Shown piece by piece: positions 33,463 through 42,180 of a DNA stretch of 64,000 bases (positions within the stretch are counted from its first letter, which is position 1; each line of letters starts with the position of its first letter). The DNA is from Kineosporia corallincola (GTDB lineage Bacteria; Actinomycetota; Actinomycetes; Actinomycetales; Kineosporiaceae): positions 248,001 through 312,000 of the forward strand of contig NZ_JAHBAY010000001.1 in assembly GCF_018499875.1 (NCBI RefSeq). The letters are read 5' to 3'. The notes beneath the pieces are model-generated. The model saw only the letters and a program-made list of their open reading frames with translations, searched no databases and was not told the DNA's origin. A program made the translations under genes and the position numbers.

Positions 33463-34158
33463 TCAGGCGACGAGGGCGTTGAGCCGGGGCGACAGATTGA
33501 ACCCGGCTGCCAGCGTGCTGCCCGCGATCTCCCGCAGCCGGGGCAGCACCACGGCGGCGTGTGTGCCCTCCGGGCTGATCCAGATCCGCTCGGTGGGTAG
33601 TTCGTGGATCGTGACCAGGGTGGTCACGGTGGCGATGTCCGCGGTGTCGCGCACCACGAAGCTGAAGTCGATGTCGAGCTGCCGGGCCAGGCGGCCCCAG
33701 CGCACCAGCACCTCGCCGTTGATGCGGGCCCAGGCCGGATCGCCGGCGTGCGCCAGCTTGGGCGACACGGTGATCCAGCTGACCCCGTGCAGAGTCTCGT
33801 TGCTGGGGGCGACGGTGCCGTTGGTCTCCAGGCCGATCTCGTAGGCCGCCAGCCCGGCCAGCAGGTCGGGCCAGGCCGGGGCGCCCTGCTGGAGCAGCGG
33901 CTCGCCGCCGGAGACGATGACGGCGGCCGGGGCGCAGGCCACGGCCTGCTCGATGATCTGCGGCACCGACCAGACGGCCAGTTCGCGGCTCAGGTCGAAA
34001 CGGGTACTGTCCCAGGTGAAGGCGGAGTCGCACCAGGTGCAGGACAGGTTGCAGCCGCCGAGCTGGACGACCGAGCAGCGGCGGCCGGTGGATGCGGCCT
34101 GGCCGTGGATGACCGGGCCCACCACGCCGGCGACCGAGAGACCCGCGCCCTGCGTCAT
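33463..34158 (-). CDS. QueE-like radical SAM enzyme (7-carboxy-7-deazaguanine synthase family)
   Basis: This 231-aa protein shows the radical SAM cluster motif with Cys36, Cys40 and Cys43 (GCNLSCTWCDSAFTWD). Other QueE features are an N-terminal GPVIHGQAASTGRRCSVVQL, the SAM-binding VIVSGGEPLLQ and LETNGT, and VSPKLAHAGDPAW. QueE makes CDG from 6-carboxytetrahydropterin in queuosine and deazapurine synthesis. No QueC, QueD, FolE or Tgt lies in this window, so the pathway must be elsewhere or the substrate differs. The ATG at 34158 follows GGAGGGAG by 9 bases. It heads the operon with the SUFU and TauE genes. Confidence 0.83.
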   Translation of the reverse strand: MTQGAGLSVAGVVGPVIHGQAASTGRRCSVVQLGGCNLSCTWCDSAFTWDSTRFDLSRELAVWSVPQIIEQAVACAPAAVIVSGGEPLLQQGAPAWPDLLAGLAAYEIGLETNGTVAPSNETLHGVSWITVSPKLAHAGDPAWARINGEVLVRWGRLARQLDIDFSFVVRDTADIATVTTLVTIHELPTERIWISPEGTHAAVVLPRLREIAGSTLAAGFNLSPRLNALVA

Positions 34159-34237
34159 CGGGCCGGACTCCCTCCTGCGTGACCAAACCGGGTGAACCCC
34201 GCGTATCGGACCCGACACATCATGCCACCATGGGTCG

Positions 34238-34996
34238 GTGGGTGCCGATGACGAGCTGATGCACCGGGCCGGGCTGCTGCGGGCCGGTGAGCTGACGCCC
34301 GCCCCGCCCCGCCCGGCCGCGACCGTCGCCCTGCTGCGTGACTCGCCCGCCGGCCCGGAGGTCTACCTGCTGCGCCGGGTGCCGAAGATGGCCTTCGCCC
34401 CGGGGATGTACGTGTTCCCGGGCGGGTCGGTGGATCCGGCCGACGCGGACGGGACGCATGCCTGGGCCGGGCAGTGGGCGGGGCTGCTGGGCACGGACGA
34501 GGTGTCCGCCGTCGCCCTGGTGCGGGCGGCGGTGCGGGAGACGTTCGAGGAGGCGGGGGTCCTGCTGGCGTCGTCCACCGGTTCGATCGTGGTGCCCGAG
34601 ATCGAGCGTGCCGACCTGGAGGCCCGCCGGATCACCCTCACCACCCTGCTCGACCGGCACGGCCTGGTGCTGCGGCCCGGGCTGCTGGCGCCGCTCCAGC
34701 ACTGGATCACCCCGGAGCTGGAGCCGCGCCGCTACGACACCTGGTTCTTCGCGGCCGCCCTGCCTCCGGGTCAGGAGGCGCGCGAGGCCGGGAGCGAGGC
34801 GGACGACCGGGTCTGGGCCACCCCGGCCGCTGCGCTGGGGTCAGGGATGCGGCTGATGCCGCCGACCCGGGCCGCCCTGACCGAGCTCGCCCGCTACGCC
34901 ACGGTGGCCGAGGTGCTCGCCGCCGAACGTGAGATTGCCACCGTGCTGCCCCGTTTCGAGGTGATCGGGGAGAGGCTGGTGCGGATCGACCACTGA
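34238..34996 (+). CDS. NUDIX hydrolase
   Basis: This 252-aa protein starts at GTG 34238. The fold is marked by VYLLRRVPKMAFAPGMYVFP and GGSVDPADAD, then an insertion of about 35 residues before the helix RAAVRETFEEAGVLLA. That helix supplies the REUXEEXGU part of the Nudix box. The long insertion and the C-terminal helical part resemble the NUDT19/RppH-distant acyl-CoA or nucleotide diphosphatase subgroup. Substrate not assigned. The last 156 bp overlap, on the opposite strand, the 3' end of a membrane protein gene, so the two transcripts are antisense to each other. Confidence 0.85.
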   Translation: MGADDELMHRAGLLRAGELTPAPPRPAATVALLRDSPAGPEVYLLRRVPKMAFAPGMYVFPGGSVDPADADGTHAWAGQWAGLLGTDEVSAVALVRAAVRETFEEAGVLLASSTGSIVVPEIERADLEARRITLTTLLDRHGLVLRPGLLAPLQHWITPELEPRRYDTWFFAAALPPGQEAREAGSEADDRVWATPAAALGSGMRLMPPTRAALTELARYATVAEVLAAEREIATVLPRFEVIGERLVRIDH

Positions 34997-36148
34997 CTCC
35001 TCCCGGCGCACCCGACGGACCGTCAGGGCGGTCAGCGCCAGTGAGACCACCAGCAGGTAGCCGGTGTTCGGCCAGGGATACTCCCGGTGCAGCTGGGTGA
35101 CGGCCGCCCCGGCCAGCCCGAGCAGGAGCGCGAGCCGCTGGGCCGAGCATCTTTCGTGCAGCAGACCGATGCCGACGGTGACCAGCACCAGTACGGGCTG
35201 CCAGTAGTACTCCATGTTCAGCGGGTCGAGCAGCAGACGCACCACGACCACGGTGAGCGGCCCCAGCCAGATCAGGTCGCGACGGCGCCCCAGCAGGAGC
35301 GCCGCGGCGCACCCGGCCAGCCCGGTGGCCAGACCCTGGGCCAGGCGAGGGGCCCAGCCGACCTGGGCCGAACCGGGAAAAGCCATCCCGTAGAACGTGT
35401 CCCGCACCACCGGCCAGTGCAGCTCGAACATCGCGAACCGCCCGGTGACGACGAAGGGCAGGTAGGGGCCCACGGCCGCGACGGCGAAGACCAGGCAGGC
35501 GGGCGCCAGGCGGCGGGGGTTGCGCTCGACCAGCAGCAGCCCGGCCGCGAGCAGCCCCCAGGTCTCCCAGGCGGCCGAGAGGCCCAGCAGTACGGCGGCC
35601 CGGCCGGTGTGCCCGCGAACGGCCAGGCCGGTGGCCAGGATCCAGAACAGCGGCACGCCGAACTCGGCCAGGTGCCCGCCGCTCCAGAACCGGTGGGGCA
35701 GGGCCAGTACCAGCAGGGCGACGCCGGCCGCGAGTTCCGCGCCCGGGGCATGGTTCAGGCGGTTGACTCGCCGTAAGTGCCTGACCAGCAGCATCATTCC
35801 GGCGGTGAGCAGGGCCCCGCCGAGGGCGCGCAGGGCGATCCAGTCGCCCGTGGCGGAGGCCTGGTAGGCCGCCTCGTGCTGATGCGGGAACGGGAAAAGG
35901 GCCCAGCTGGCGAGTAGTTCGAGCGGTCCGCCCTGCATGAACGAGGTGGCGTAGACCGCACCGGGGCGGCCGCCGACGATCTGGCCCCCGGCCGCCGCGA
36001 AGGCCGCCATGTCATAGGTCTGCGGGGCGGTCATCAGGGCCGCCTCCACGGCCCCGGCCAGGCAGAGCCACCACCGCCACCGCACCGCCCGGCGCACGAT
36101 CGGGGCGAAACCGGGCAGCCGGGAGGCCATCACGCTCAGGTCAGGCAT
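34841..36148 (-). CDS. Multi-spanning membrane protein, probable GT-C glycosyltransferase (tandem paralogue 1)
   Basis: This 435-aa protein has roughly eleven hydrophobic segments. It shares long blocks with the two genes upstream of it. The shared early loop is TYDMAAFAAAGGQIVGGRPG followed by VYATSFMQGGPLELLASWAL. A conserved Asp in that loop is the position of the catalytic base in GT-C enzymes. Further shared motifs are YLPFVVTGRFAMFELHWPV and LLGRRRDLIWLGPLTVV. GT87/PMT-like polyprenyl-sugar transfer is inferred, not proven. The final 50 residues, after RRVRREESV, are absent from the paralogues and come from reading antisense through the NUDIX gene, suggesting loss of the original stop. 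Confidence 0.78.
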   Translation of the reverse strand: MPDLSVMASRLPGFAPIVRRAVRWRWWLCLAGAVEAALMTAPQTYDMAAFAAAGGQIVGGRPGAVYATSFMQGGPLELLASWALFPFPHQHEAAYQASATGDWIALRALGGALLTAGMMLLVRHLRRVNRLNHAPGAELAAGVALLVLALPHRFWSGGHLAEFGVPLFWILATGLAVRGHTGRAAVLLGLSAAWETWGLLAAGLLLVERNPRRLAPACLVFAVAAVGPYLPFVVTGRFAMFELHWPVVRDTFYGMAFPGSAQVGWAPRLAQGLATGLAGCAAALLLGRRRDLIWLGPLTVVVVRLLLDPLNMEYYWQPVLVLVTVGIGLLHERCSAQRLALLLGLAGAAVTQLHREYPWPNTGYLLVVSLALTALTVRRVRREESVVDPHQPLPDHLETGQHGGNLTFGGEHLGHRGVAGELGQGGPGRRHQPHP

Positions 36149-37346
36149 CGGCGGGTTCCTCCCGGCGGAGCACCACCAGCAGCGCGGTGATCAGGGCCGA
36201 GGTGACGCCGATCGTCGTCACCCCGAGGTCTTGCACGTAGCGGTTCTGGACGTGGGGCACACAGCAGAGCAGGGCCACCAGCCCGAGCCGCCACGGTGAG
36301 CAGCCCGGATGCAGGAGGGACACCCCGGCCACGGCCAGAACCAGGAGTGGGTACCAGTAGTTGGGCAGCAGAACCGGGTCGAGCAACAGCCGGGCCGTCA
36401 CCACCGCGAGCGGCCCGAGCCAGACCAGGTCACGCCGCCGGCCCAGCACCAGGGCCACGGCGACCCCGGCCAGCCCGGCCACCAGGCCCTGGAGAAACCG
36501 GTACGGCCAGCCGAATTCGGTGAGCTGGGGCAGGAGCGTGTGCACCAGGGTGAGCTGACGTACCGGCCAGGCCAGGGCGAACATCTCGAACCGGCCGGTG
36601 ACGACGAAGGGCAGGTAGCAGGACAGCGCCCCGACGACGAAGGCGGCCACGGCCCGCAGCAGCGGTCCCGGGCGGCGGTCGACCAGCAGCAGGCCCGCCG
36701 CCAGCACACCCCACGACTGCCAGCCCGCCGACAACCCGATGACCAGGCCCGCGGCCGTGGTGCGGCCCCGCACCGCGAGCGAGGCCCCGGCCACCCACAT
36801 CACCGGCACCGCGAACTGGGACAGGTGCCCCTCCGCCCAGAAGTAGTAGGGGACGGCGAGGAGCACGGCCGTCAGCCCCGCCAGCAGCTCCAGCGGCTGC
36901 GAGCGGGGCAGCCGGTGCAGGGTGCGCAGCCGCCGGGCACCGAGCATGCACACGGCCACCAGCGCGGCCCCGGTGACCAGGCGCAACCAGATCTGGCCCT
37001 GCTGGCCGACCGCGGCGTAGCCCGCCTCGTGCTGGTGCGGGAACGGGAAAAGGGCCCAGCTGGCGAGCAGTTCGAGCGGTCCGCCCTGCATGAACGAGGT
37101 GGCGTAGACGTCGCCGAGCCGGCCGGTGACGATCCAGCCGCCGGCCTCGGAGAAGCGGATCAGGTCGTACGGCTGGCCGGTGCCGGGCCGGATCTGCGCG
37201 TACGCCTCGACCGCGCCGACCGGGCAGAGCAGCCAGCGCAGGCGGGCGAGCCGGTGCAGCAGCGGGATCAGCCCGCTCAGCGGGTGCACCGCCGCCGATG
37301 TCTCAGACAAGACGGGCCGCCGGCTGCGTGATCCCCTGCGGGGCAA
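36141..37346 (-). CDS. Multi-spanning membrane protein, probable GT-C glycosyltransferase (tandem paralogue 2)
   Basis: This paralogue of up to 401 aa (ATG 37346) overlaps the preceding gene by 44 bp. A TTG at 37310 would give a shorter product beginning at SETSAAVHPL and is a reasonable alternative. It has the shared loop QPYDLIRFSEAGGWIVTGRL and the VYATSFMQGGPLELLASWAL block, identical to paralogue 1. PYYFWAEGHLSQFAVPVMWV and CYLPFVVTGRFEMFALAWPV are also conserved. It ends cleanly at VVLRREEPADA, 8 bp past the start of paralogue 1 (coupled overlap). The function is inferred as membrane glycosyltransfer. Confidence 0.8.
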   Translation of the reverse strand: MPRRGSRSRRPVLSETSAAVHPLSGLIPLLHRLARLRWLLCPVGAVEAYAQIRPGTGQPYDLIRFSEAGGWIVTGRLGDVYATSFMQGGPLELLASWALFPFPHQHEAGYAAVGQQGQIWLRLVTGAALVAVCMLGARRLRTLHRLPRSQPLELLAGLTAVLLAVPYYFWAEGHLSQFAVPVMWVAGASLAVRGRTTAAGLVIGLSAGWQSWGVLAAGLLLVDRRPGPLLRAVAAFVVGALSCYLPFVVTGRFEMFALAWPVRQLTLVHTLLPQLTEFGWPYRFLQGLVAGLAGVAVALVLGRRRDLVWLGPLAVVTARLLLDPVLLPNYWYPLLVLAVAGVSLLHPGCSPWRLGLVALLCCVPHVQNRYVQDLGVTTIGVTSALITALLVVLRREEPADA

Positions 37347-38535
37347 CGGTTTCCTCCCGGCGCAGCCGCAGGGTCAGCGCGGCGAGCAGCACCAGGGCGG
37401 CCAGGAGCAGCGGCACCTCCAGCCCAGGGGCGTAGCGGAACCGGATCAGGGGCACCGCGGCGAGCGAGATCGTCAGGGCCACGCGCACCGGTGAGCAGTG
37501 CGGATGCAGCAGTCCCAGCCCGGCCACGACGGCGATCAGGAACGGGCCCCAGTAGTAGCTGAGGATCAGCGGGTCGAGCAGCAGCCGCACCACCAGCACG
37601 GCCAGCGGCGCCGCCCAGACCAGGTCGCGGCGGCGGCCCAGCAGCAGCGCCGTCGCGGCCCCCGCCGCCCCGGCCGCCGCGCCTTGCAGAAGCCGCAGCG
37701 GCCAGCCGAATCCGGTCAGGCCGGGGAACAGCGCGTGCACCGGCGTCCCGGGCCGGATCTGCCAGTCCAGGCCGAACATCGCGAACTGGCCGGTGACGAC
37801 GAAGGGCAGGTAGCAGGCCAGCGCGCCGACGGTGAGGGCGGCGCAGCCGGCGAGGAGACGGGCGGGTGCGCGCTCGGCCAGCAGGATGCCGCCGGCCAGA
37901 AGCCCCCAGGGTTCCCAGCCCGTGGCCAGACCGAGCACCAGACCGGCGGACGTGGTGCGGCCCCGCACGACCAGGCAGGCTCCGGCGACCCACATCACCG
38001 GCGCCCCGGTCTGGGCCAGGTGCCCACCCATCCAGAACTGATAGGGGACGGCGAGGAGCACGGCCGTGAGTCCCGCCAGCAGTTCCGCCGGTGCCGAGCG
38101 GGGAAGGTCGAGGGTGGAGCGCAGACACCGCACGGCGAGCAGCACCGCCGCCACGATCGCGGCACCGGTGAGCAGCCGGAGCCAGATCTGGCCGTCCGGG
38201 CCGGTCACCACGTAGCGCCGCACGTGCTGGTGGTCGAAGGGGAAGAAGGCCCAGCTGGCGAGCAGTTCCAGGGGGCCCGCCTGCATCCACGGATCGGCGT
38301 AGACCCGGTCGAGGCGGCCGTGCACGATCAGGTCGCCGGCGGCGGCGAAGCGCACCAGGTCGGCCGGCTGGATCGCCCCGTTCATCACGGTGGCGGCGGA
38401 CTGGGCCGCCCCGACCAGGCAGAGCAGCCAGCGCAGCCGGGCCACCCGGTGCAGGGCCGGGGCCAGGCCGGCCAGGGGGTGTCCGGCCGGTTTCTGCCCG
38501 GCGAGGGCCGGAGGTTCAGGAGTGCCGGTCGCCAC
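37303..38535 (-). CDS. Multi-spanning membrane protein, probable GT-C glycosyltransferase (tandem paralogue 3)
   Basis: This 410-aa protein is first in the leftward three-gene operon. It has the conserved loop IQPADLVRFAAAGDLIVHGR followed by VYADPWMQAGPLELLASWAF, slightly diverged from the other two. PYQFWMGGHLAQTGAPVMWV and CYLPFVVTGQFAMFGLDW match the shared core. About eleven spans are predicted. It lies only 32 bp from the helicase stop on the same strand, so read-through from the helicase is possible. The three copies have the same order of motifs throughout, indicating tandem duplication. Confidence 0.8.
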   Translation of the reverse strand: MATGTPEPPALAGQKPAGHPLAGLAPALHRVARLRWLLCLVGAAQSAATVMNGAIQPADLVRFAAAGDLIVHGRLDRVYADPWMQAGPLELLASWAFFPFDHQHVRRYVVTGPDGQIWLRLLTGAAIVAAVLLAVRCLRSTLDLPRSAPAELLAGLTAVLLAVPYQFWMGGHLAQTGAPVMWVAGACLVVRGRTTSAGLVLGLATGWEPWGLLAGGILLAERAPARLLAGCAALTVGALACYLPFVVTGQFAMFGLDWQIRPGTPVHALFPGLTGFGWPLRLLQGAAAGAAGAATALLLGRRRDLVWAAPLAVLVVRLLLDPLILSYYWGPFLIAVVAGLGLLHPHCSPVRVALTISLAAVPLIRFRYAPGLEVPLLLAALVLLAALTLRLRREETVAPQGITQPAARLV

Positions 38536-38567
38536 CCGGGGTGGATCGGCGACCGGCTCCTGCGGCT

Positions 38568-40394
38568 TTACTTACCGGGGTACGACTTCCGGAACTGCTT
38601 GCGGCCCTCGAAGTTGCTGCGGGCGCGCTGCGGCGGCGGGCCGTCGGTCTTGGTCAGCTGGATCAGCTTGCCCGAGATCCGGGTCTGGGTGAGTGCCTCC
38701 ACGGTCTCGCGGGAGAGCGTGGCGGGCAGCTCGACCAGGGTGTGGTCGGCCTGGATGTCGATGTGCCCGAAGTCGGAACGGCCGAGGCCGCCCTCGTTCG
38801 CGATCGCCCCGACGATGGCACCGGGCTGCACCCGGTGCCGGCGCCCGACGGCGATCCGGTACGTGGCCAGGGGCACGTCACCGCGGGGACGGCGGGGTCC
38901 GGCCACCCGCGGCGCGGGCCGGCCGTTCCGGTCGCCCCGGTCGCGGAGCGGCTCACGGGCCGGGCGGCGGGCCGACGGCGGCGGGTCGGGCGGCAGCAGG
39001 AAGGCCTTGCCGGCCTGGGCCATCACGGCCAGCGCGGCGGCCACCTCGGCGGCGGGCACGTCGTGCTCGGCGATGTACTCCTCGATCAGGCCGCGGAACA
39101 CCGCCACCTCGGGGTTGTCGAGGTTGGCCTTGATCGAGTCGGTGAACTTGGCCACGCGGGTCGAGTTCACGTCGTCGGCCGTCGGCAGCGGCATCTCCTC
39201 GATCGTCGAGCGGGTGGCCCGCTCGATCGACCCGAGGAGCCGCTTCTCGCGCGGGGTGACGAACAGCAGCGCCTCGCCCGAGCGCCCGGCCCGGCCGGTG
39301 CGGCCGATCCGGTGCACGTACGACTCGCTGTCGTGCGGGATGTCGAAGTTGACGACGTGGGTGATGCGCTCGACGTCGAGACCGCGGGCGGCGACGTCGG
39401 TGGCCACCAGGATGTCGAGCTGGCCGGACTTGAGCTGGCCGATCGTGCGCTCACGCTGCTGCTGGGCCAGGTCGCCGTTGATGGCGGCGGCGGAGAACCC
39501 GCGCGAGCGCAGGCGCTCGGCCAGTTCCTCGGTGGCCTGCTTCGTGCGCACGAAGATGATCATGGCCTCGAAGTCCTCGACCTCGAGCACCCGGGTGAGG
39601 GCGTCCACCTTCTGCTGGTGACCCACGAAGATGTAGCGCTGCCGGGTGTTGGTCGACGTCACCGTGCGGTTGGCCACAGTGATCTCGGCCGCGTCGGTGA
39701 GGTACTTCTTCGAGATGCGCCGGATCTGCGGGGGCATGGTGGCGGAGAACAGGGCGACCTGCTTCTCCTCCGGCGTGGTGGCCAGGATGGTCTCCACGTC
39801 TTCCTGGAAACCCATCTGGAGCATCTCGTCGGCCTCGTCCAGCACCAGGTACTTCAGCTGGGACAGGTCGAGGGTGCGCTTCTCCAGGTGATCGATCACC
39901 CGTCCGGGCGTACCGACCACGATGTGCGCGCCGCGCTTGAGGCCGGCCAGCTGCACCCCGTAGCTCTGGCCGCCGTAGATCGGCAGCACGTGCAGACCGG
40001 GGATGTGGTGCGAGTAGCGGCCGAAGGCCTCGGCCACCTGGAGCGCGAGCTCGCGGGTCGGGGCCAGCACCAGGGCCTGGGGGGAGCGCTGGGTCAGGTC
40101 GATGCGGCTCAGCACGGGCAGGGCGAACGCGGCGGTCTTGCCGGTACCGGTCTGGGCCAGGCCGACCAGGTGGCGGCCTTCCATCAGCGGCGGGATGGCC
40201 GCGGCCTGGATCGGTGAGGGCATTTCGTAGCCGACGTCGCTGAGGGCACGCAGCACCCGCTCGTCGATCCCCAGATCGGCGAAGGTGGGCTGGGCCTCGA
40301 CGTCCGGGGCCTCGTCGGGAAGCGGCCCGGCGGAAGTTTCGGGGGAGTCCGCGGGGTCTTCCGGGGCGTCGCGGACGGCGGGATCGGTGTTCAT
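38568..40394 (-). CDS. DEAD-box RNA helicase with DbpA-type RNA-binding domain
   Basis: This 608-aa helicase has an acidic N-terminus and a Q motif (FADLGIDERVLRAL, then PSPIQ). Motif I is AQTGTGKT near residue 80. PTRELALQ, TPGR, the DEAD box near residue 183, SAT near 215, IIFVRT, ATDVAARGLD and HRIGRTGR near 360 follow in order. The C-terminus has a helical dimerisation-like region, an Arg/Pro-rich linker and a DbpA-like RNA-binding domain (YRIAVGRRHRVQPGAIVGAI). The layout is that of CsdA/DeaD helicases acting in ribosome assembly, mRNA decay and cold response. The ATG at 40394 follows a GGTGGG motif; an earlier ATG at 40433 is less likely. Confidence 0.94.
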   Translation of the reverse strand: MNTDPAVRDAPEDPADSPETSAGPLPDEAPDVEAQPTFADLGIDERVLRALSDVGYEMPSPIQAAAIPPLMEGRHLVGLAQTGTGKTAAFALPVLSRIDLTQRSPQALVLAPTRELALQVAEAFGRYSHHIPGLHVLPIYGGQSYGVQLAGLKRGAHIVVGTPGRVIDHLEKRTLDLSQLKYLVLDEADEMLQMGFQEDVETILATTPEEKQVALFSATMPPQIRRISKKYLTDAAEITVANRTVTSTNTRQRYIFVGHQQKVDALTRVLEVEDFEAMIIFVRTKQATEELAERLRSRGFSAAAINGDLAQQQRERTIGQLKSGQLDILVATDVAARGLDVERITHVVNFDIPHDSESYVHRIGRTGRAGRSGEALLFVTPREKRLLGSIERATRSTIEEMPLPTADDVNSTRVAKFTDSIKANLDNPEVAVFRGLIEEYIAEHDVPAAEVAAALAVMAQAGKAFLLPPDPPPSARRPAREPLRDRGDRNGRPAPRVAGPRRPRGDVPLATYRIAVGRRHRVQPGAIVGAIANEGGLGRSDFGHIDIQADHTLVELPATLSRETVEALTQTRISGKLIQLTKTDGPPPQRARSNFEGRKQFRKSYPGK

Positions 40395-40434
40395 CGCCCA
40401 CCAATCTACGGAGCCGGGCCAGTTCCTGCACAAC

Positions 40435-40470
40435 GCGGGCCCCGGGGAAACGATTTGTCCCGGGGCCCGC
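40435..40470 (-). terminator. Hairpin after symporter cassette copy 1
   Basis: GCGGGCCCCGGG (40435-40446) and CCCGGGGCCCGC (40459-40470) form a perfect 12-bp stem with a 12-nt loop. It lies about 50 bp past the leftward symporter stop and upstream of the helicase, so it probably ends the symporter transcript. Confidence 0.75.
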
Positions 40471-40518
40471 TGGTGTGCTGCGGCTTTGCCTGGTCACCCA
40501 GCGGTCACCCAGCGCTAG

Positions 40519-42177
40519 CTAATCCCCGGTGGCCACGGCGGCCTCCCCGGAGGCGGCCGGCGGGGCCGAGTCGGGGGCCCGGTCGACCGTGTAATCGGCC
40601 TCCTGGGTGGCATCGGGCAGCTCCGGGGCACCCGCTCGGCGCAGTACCAGGGTGAGCAGGACGGTGACGGCCAGGTTGGCCAGCACGGCGACGAAGCCGA
40701 CGTAGATCTGCTTGTCGCTGTCGAGCCCGGCCAGTGACAGCCGGTAGGCCGAGCCGCCGAAGTGCTCCTTGCCGGTGGCCGCGTTCGGGATCTGGTAGAG
40801 CATCCCGATCCCGACGGCGAGCCCGGCGACCAGACCGGAGGTGAGCGCCCAGGGGTGCAGCCAGCGGGTGTACACCCCGATCGCGACCGAGGGCAGGGTC
40901 TGGAGGATCAGCACGCCGCCGATGAGTTGCAGGTCGATGGCGAACTGCGGGTCGAGGAAGACGATGGCCGCGACCGCGCCGAGCTTGACCACCAGCGAGG
41001 CCAGCTTGCTGACCTTGGCCTCCTGCGCCGGGGTGGCGTCCTTGCGCAGGTACTCCTTGTAGACGTTGCGGGTGAACAGGTTCGCCGCGGCGATCGACAT
41101 GATCGCGGCGGGCACCAGCGCCCCGATGCCGATGGTCGCGTAGGCGACACCGGCGAACCAGTCCGGGAACATCTTGTCGAACAGCACCGGCACGATCGTG
41201 TTGGTGTCGACCGAGCCGTCCGCGTCGACCAGCGGGCCCACGCCGAAGTCCTGGGTGGCGGCCAGCGCCATGTAGCCCAGCAGCGCGATCAGCCCGAGCA
41301 GGAAGCTGTAGGCCGGCAGCGCGGACATGTTCCGCTTGATCGCGTTACGGTCCTTGGCGGCCAGCACGCTGGTCAGCGAGTGCGGGTAGAGGAACACGGC
41401 GAGCCCGGAACCGAGCGCCAGGGTGATGTATTGCAGCTGGTTGTTCGCGGTCAGCAGCAGGCTGCCCTTGGGCTGCCCGGTGGCCGGGCTGGTCTGGGAC
41501 AGCGCCTCCTCGGCCCGGCCGAAGATCACGTCCCAGCCGCCGAGCTTGTACGGGATCACGATCACCGCGACGATGATGACCAGGTAGATCAGCCCGTCCT
41601 TGACGAACGCGATCAGCGCCGGTGCCCGCAGCCCGGAGCTGTACGTGTACAGGGCGAGGATCAGGAACGCGATGACGATCGGCAGGTGGCCGGTCACGCC
41701 CATCACCTTCAGCACCGCCTCGATGCCGACCAGCTGCAACGCGATGTACGGCATGGTGGCGACGATCCCGGTGAGCGCCACCAGCAGGGCCAGGGTGGGG
41801 GAACCGAAGCGGCCCCGGACGAAGTCGGCCGGGGTGACGTAGCCGTTCCGGTAGCTCACCGACCACAGCCGGGTGACCACCAGGAACGCCAGCGGGTAGA
41901 TGACGATGGAGTACGGGATGGCGTAGAAGCCGATCGCGCCCGCCGAGAACACCAGCGCCGGGACGGCGACGAAGGTGTAGGCGGTGTAGAGGTCACCGCC
42001 GAGCAGGAACCAGGTCACCCAGGTGCCGAAATTCCTTCCACCCAGACCCCATTCGTTCAGGTGGTCGAGCGATTCGGCGCGCCGCCAGCGGGCGGCCGCG
42101 AAGCCCATGATCGAGACCAGGGCGAAAAGTGCGGTGAATACCACGAGTTCGGTGATGTGGTCGGAGGCGTGCGGCAT
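40519..42177 (-). CDS. Sodium:solute symporter (SSS family, MctC-like), cassette copy 1
   Basis: This 552-aa protein has about 13 spans with the SSS core: GLGGRNFGTWVTWFLLGGDL at the first helices, TALLVALTGIVATMPYIALQ-like helices and SSGLRAPALIAFVKDG. The C-terminal tail is Ala/Asp-rich. The nearest family is actinobacterial monocarboxylate (acetate, propionate, pyruvate) uptake. It is coupled to a DUF3311 protein 3 bp upstream, its usual small partner subunit. Compared with copy 2 it has a short insertion (GPLVDADGSV) before DTNTIVPVLFDKMF; otherwise the two are almost co-linear and largely identical. Confidence 0.9.
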   Translation of the reverse strand: MPHASDHITELVVFTALFALVSIMGFAAARWRRAESLDHLNEWGLGGRNFGTWVTWFLLGGDLYTAYTFVAVPALVFSAGAIGFYAIPYSIVIYPLAFLVVTRLWSVSYRNGYVTPADFVRGRFGSPTLALLVALTGIVATMPYIALQLVGIEAVLKVMGVTGHLPIVIAFLILALYTYSSGLRAPALIAFVKDGLIYLVIIVAVIVIPYKLGGWDVIFGRAEEALSQTSPATGQPKGSLLLTANNQLQYITLALGSGLAVFLYPHSLTSVLAAKDRNAIKRNMSALPAYSFLLGLIALLGYMALAATQDFGVGPLVDADGSVDTNTIVPVLFDKMFPDWFAGVAYATIGIGALVPAAIMSIAAANLFTRNVYKEYLRKDATPAQEAKVSKLASLVVKLGAVAAIVFLDPQFAIDLQLIGGVLILQTLPSVAIGVYTRWLHPWALTSGLVAGLAVGIGMLYQIPNAATGKEHFGGSAYRLSLAGLDSDKQIYVGFVAVLANLAVTVLLTLVLRRAGAPELPDATQEADYTVDRAPDSAPPAASGEAAVATGD

Positions 42178-42180
42178 CGC

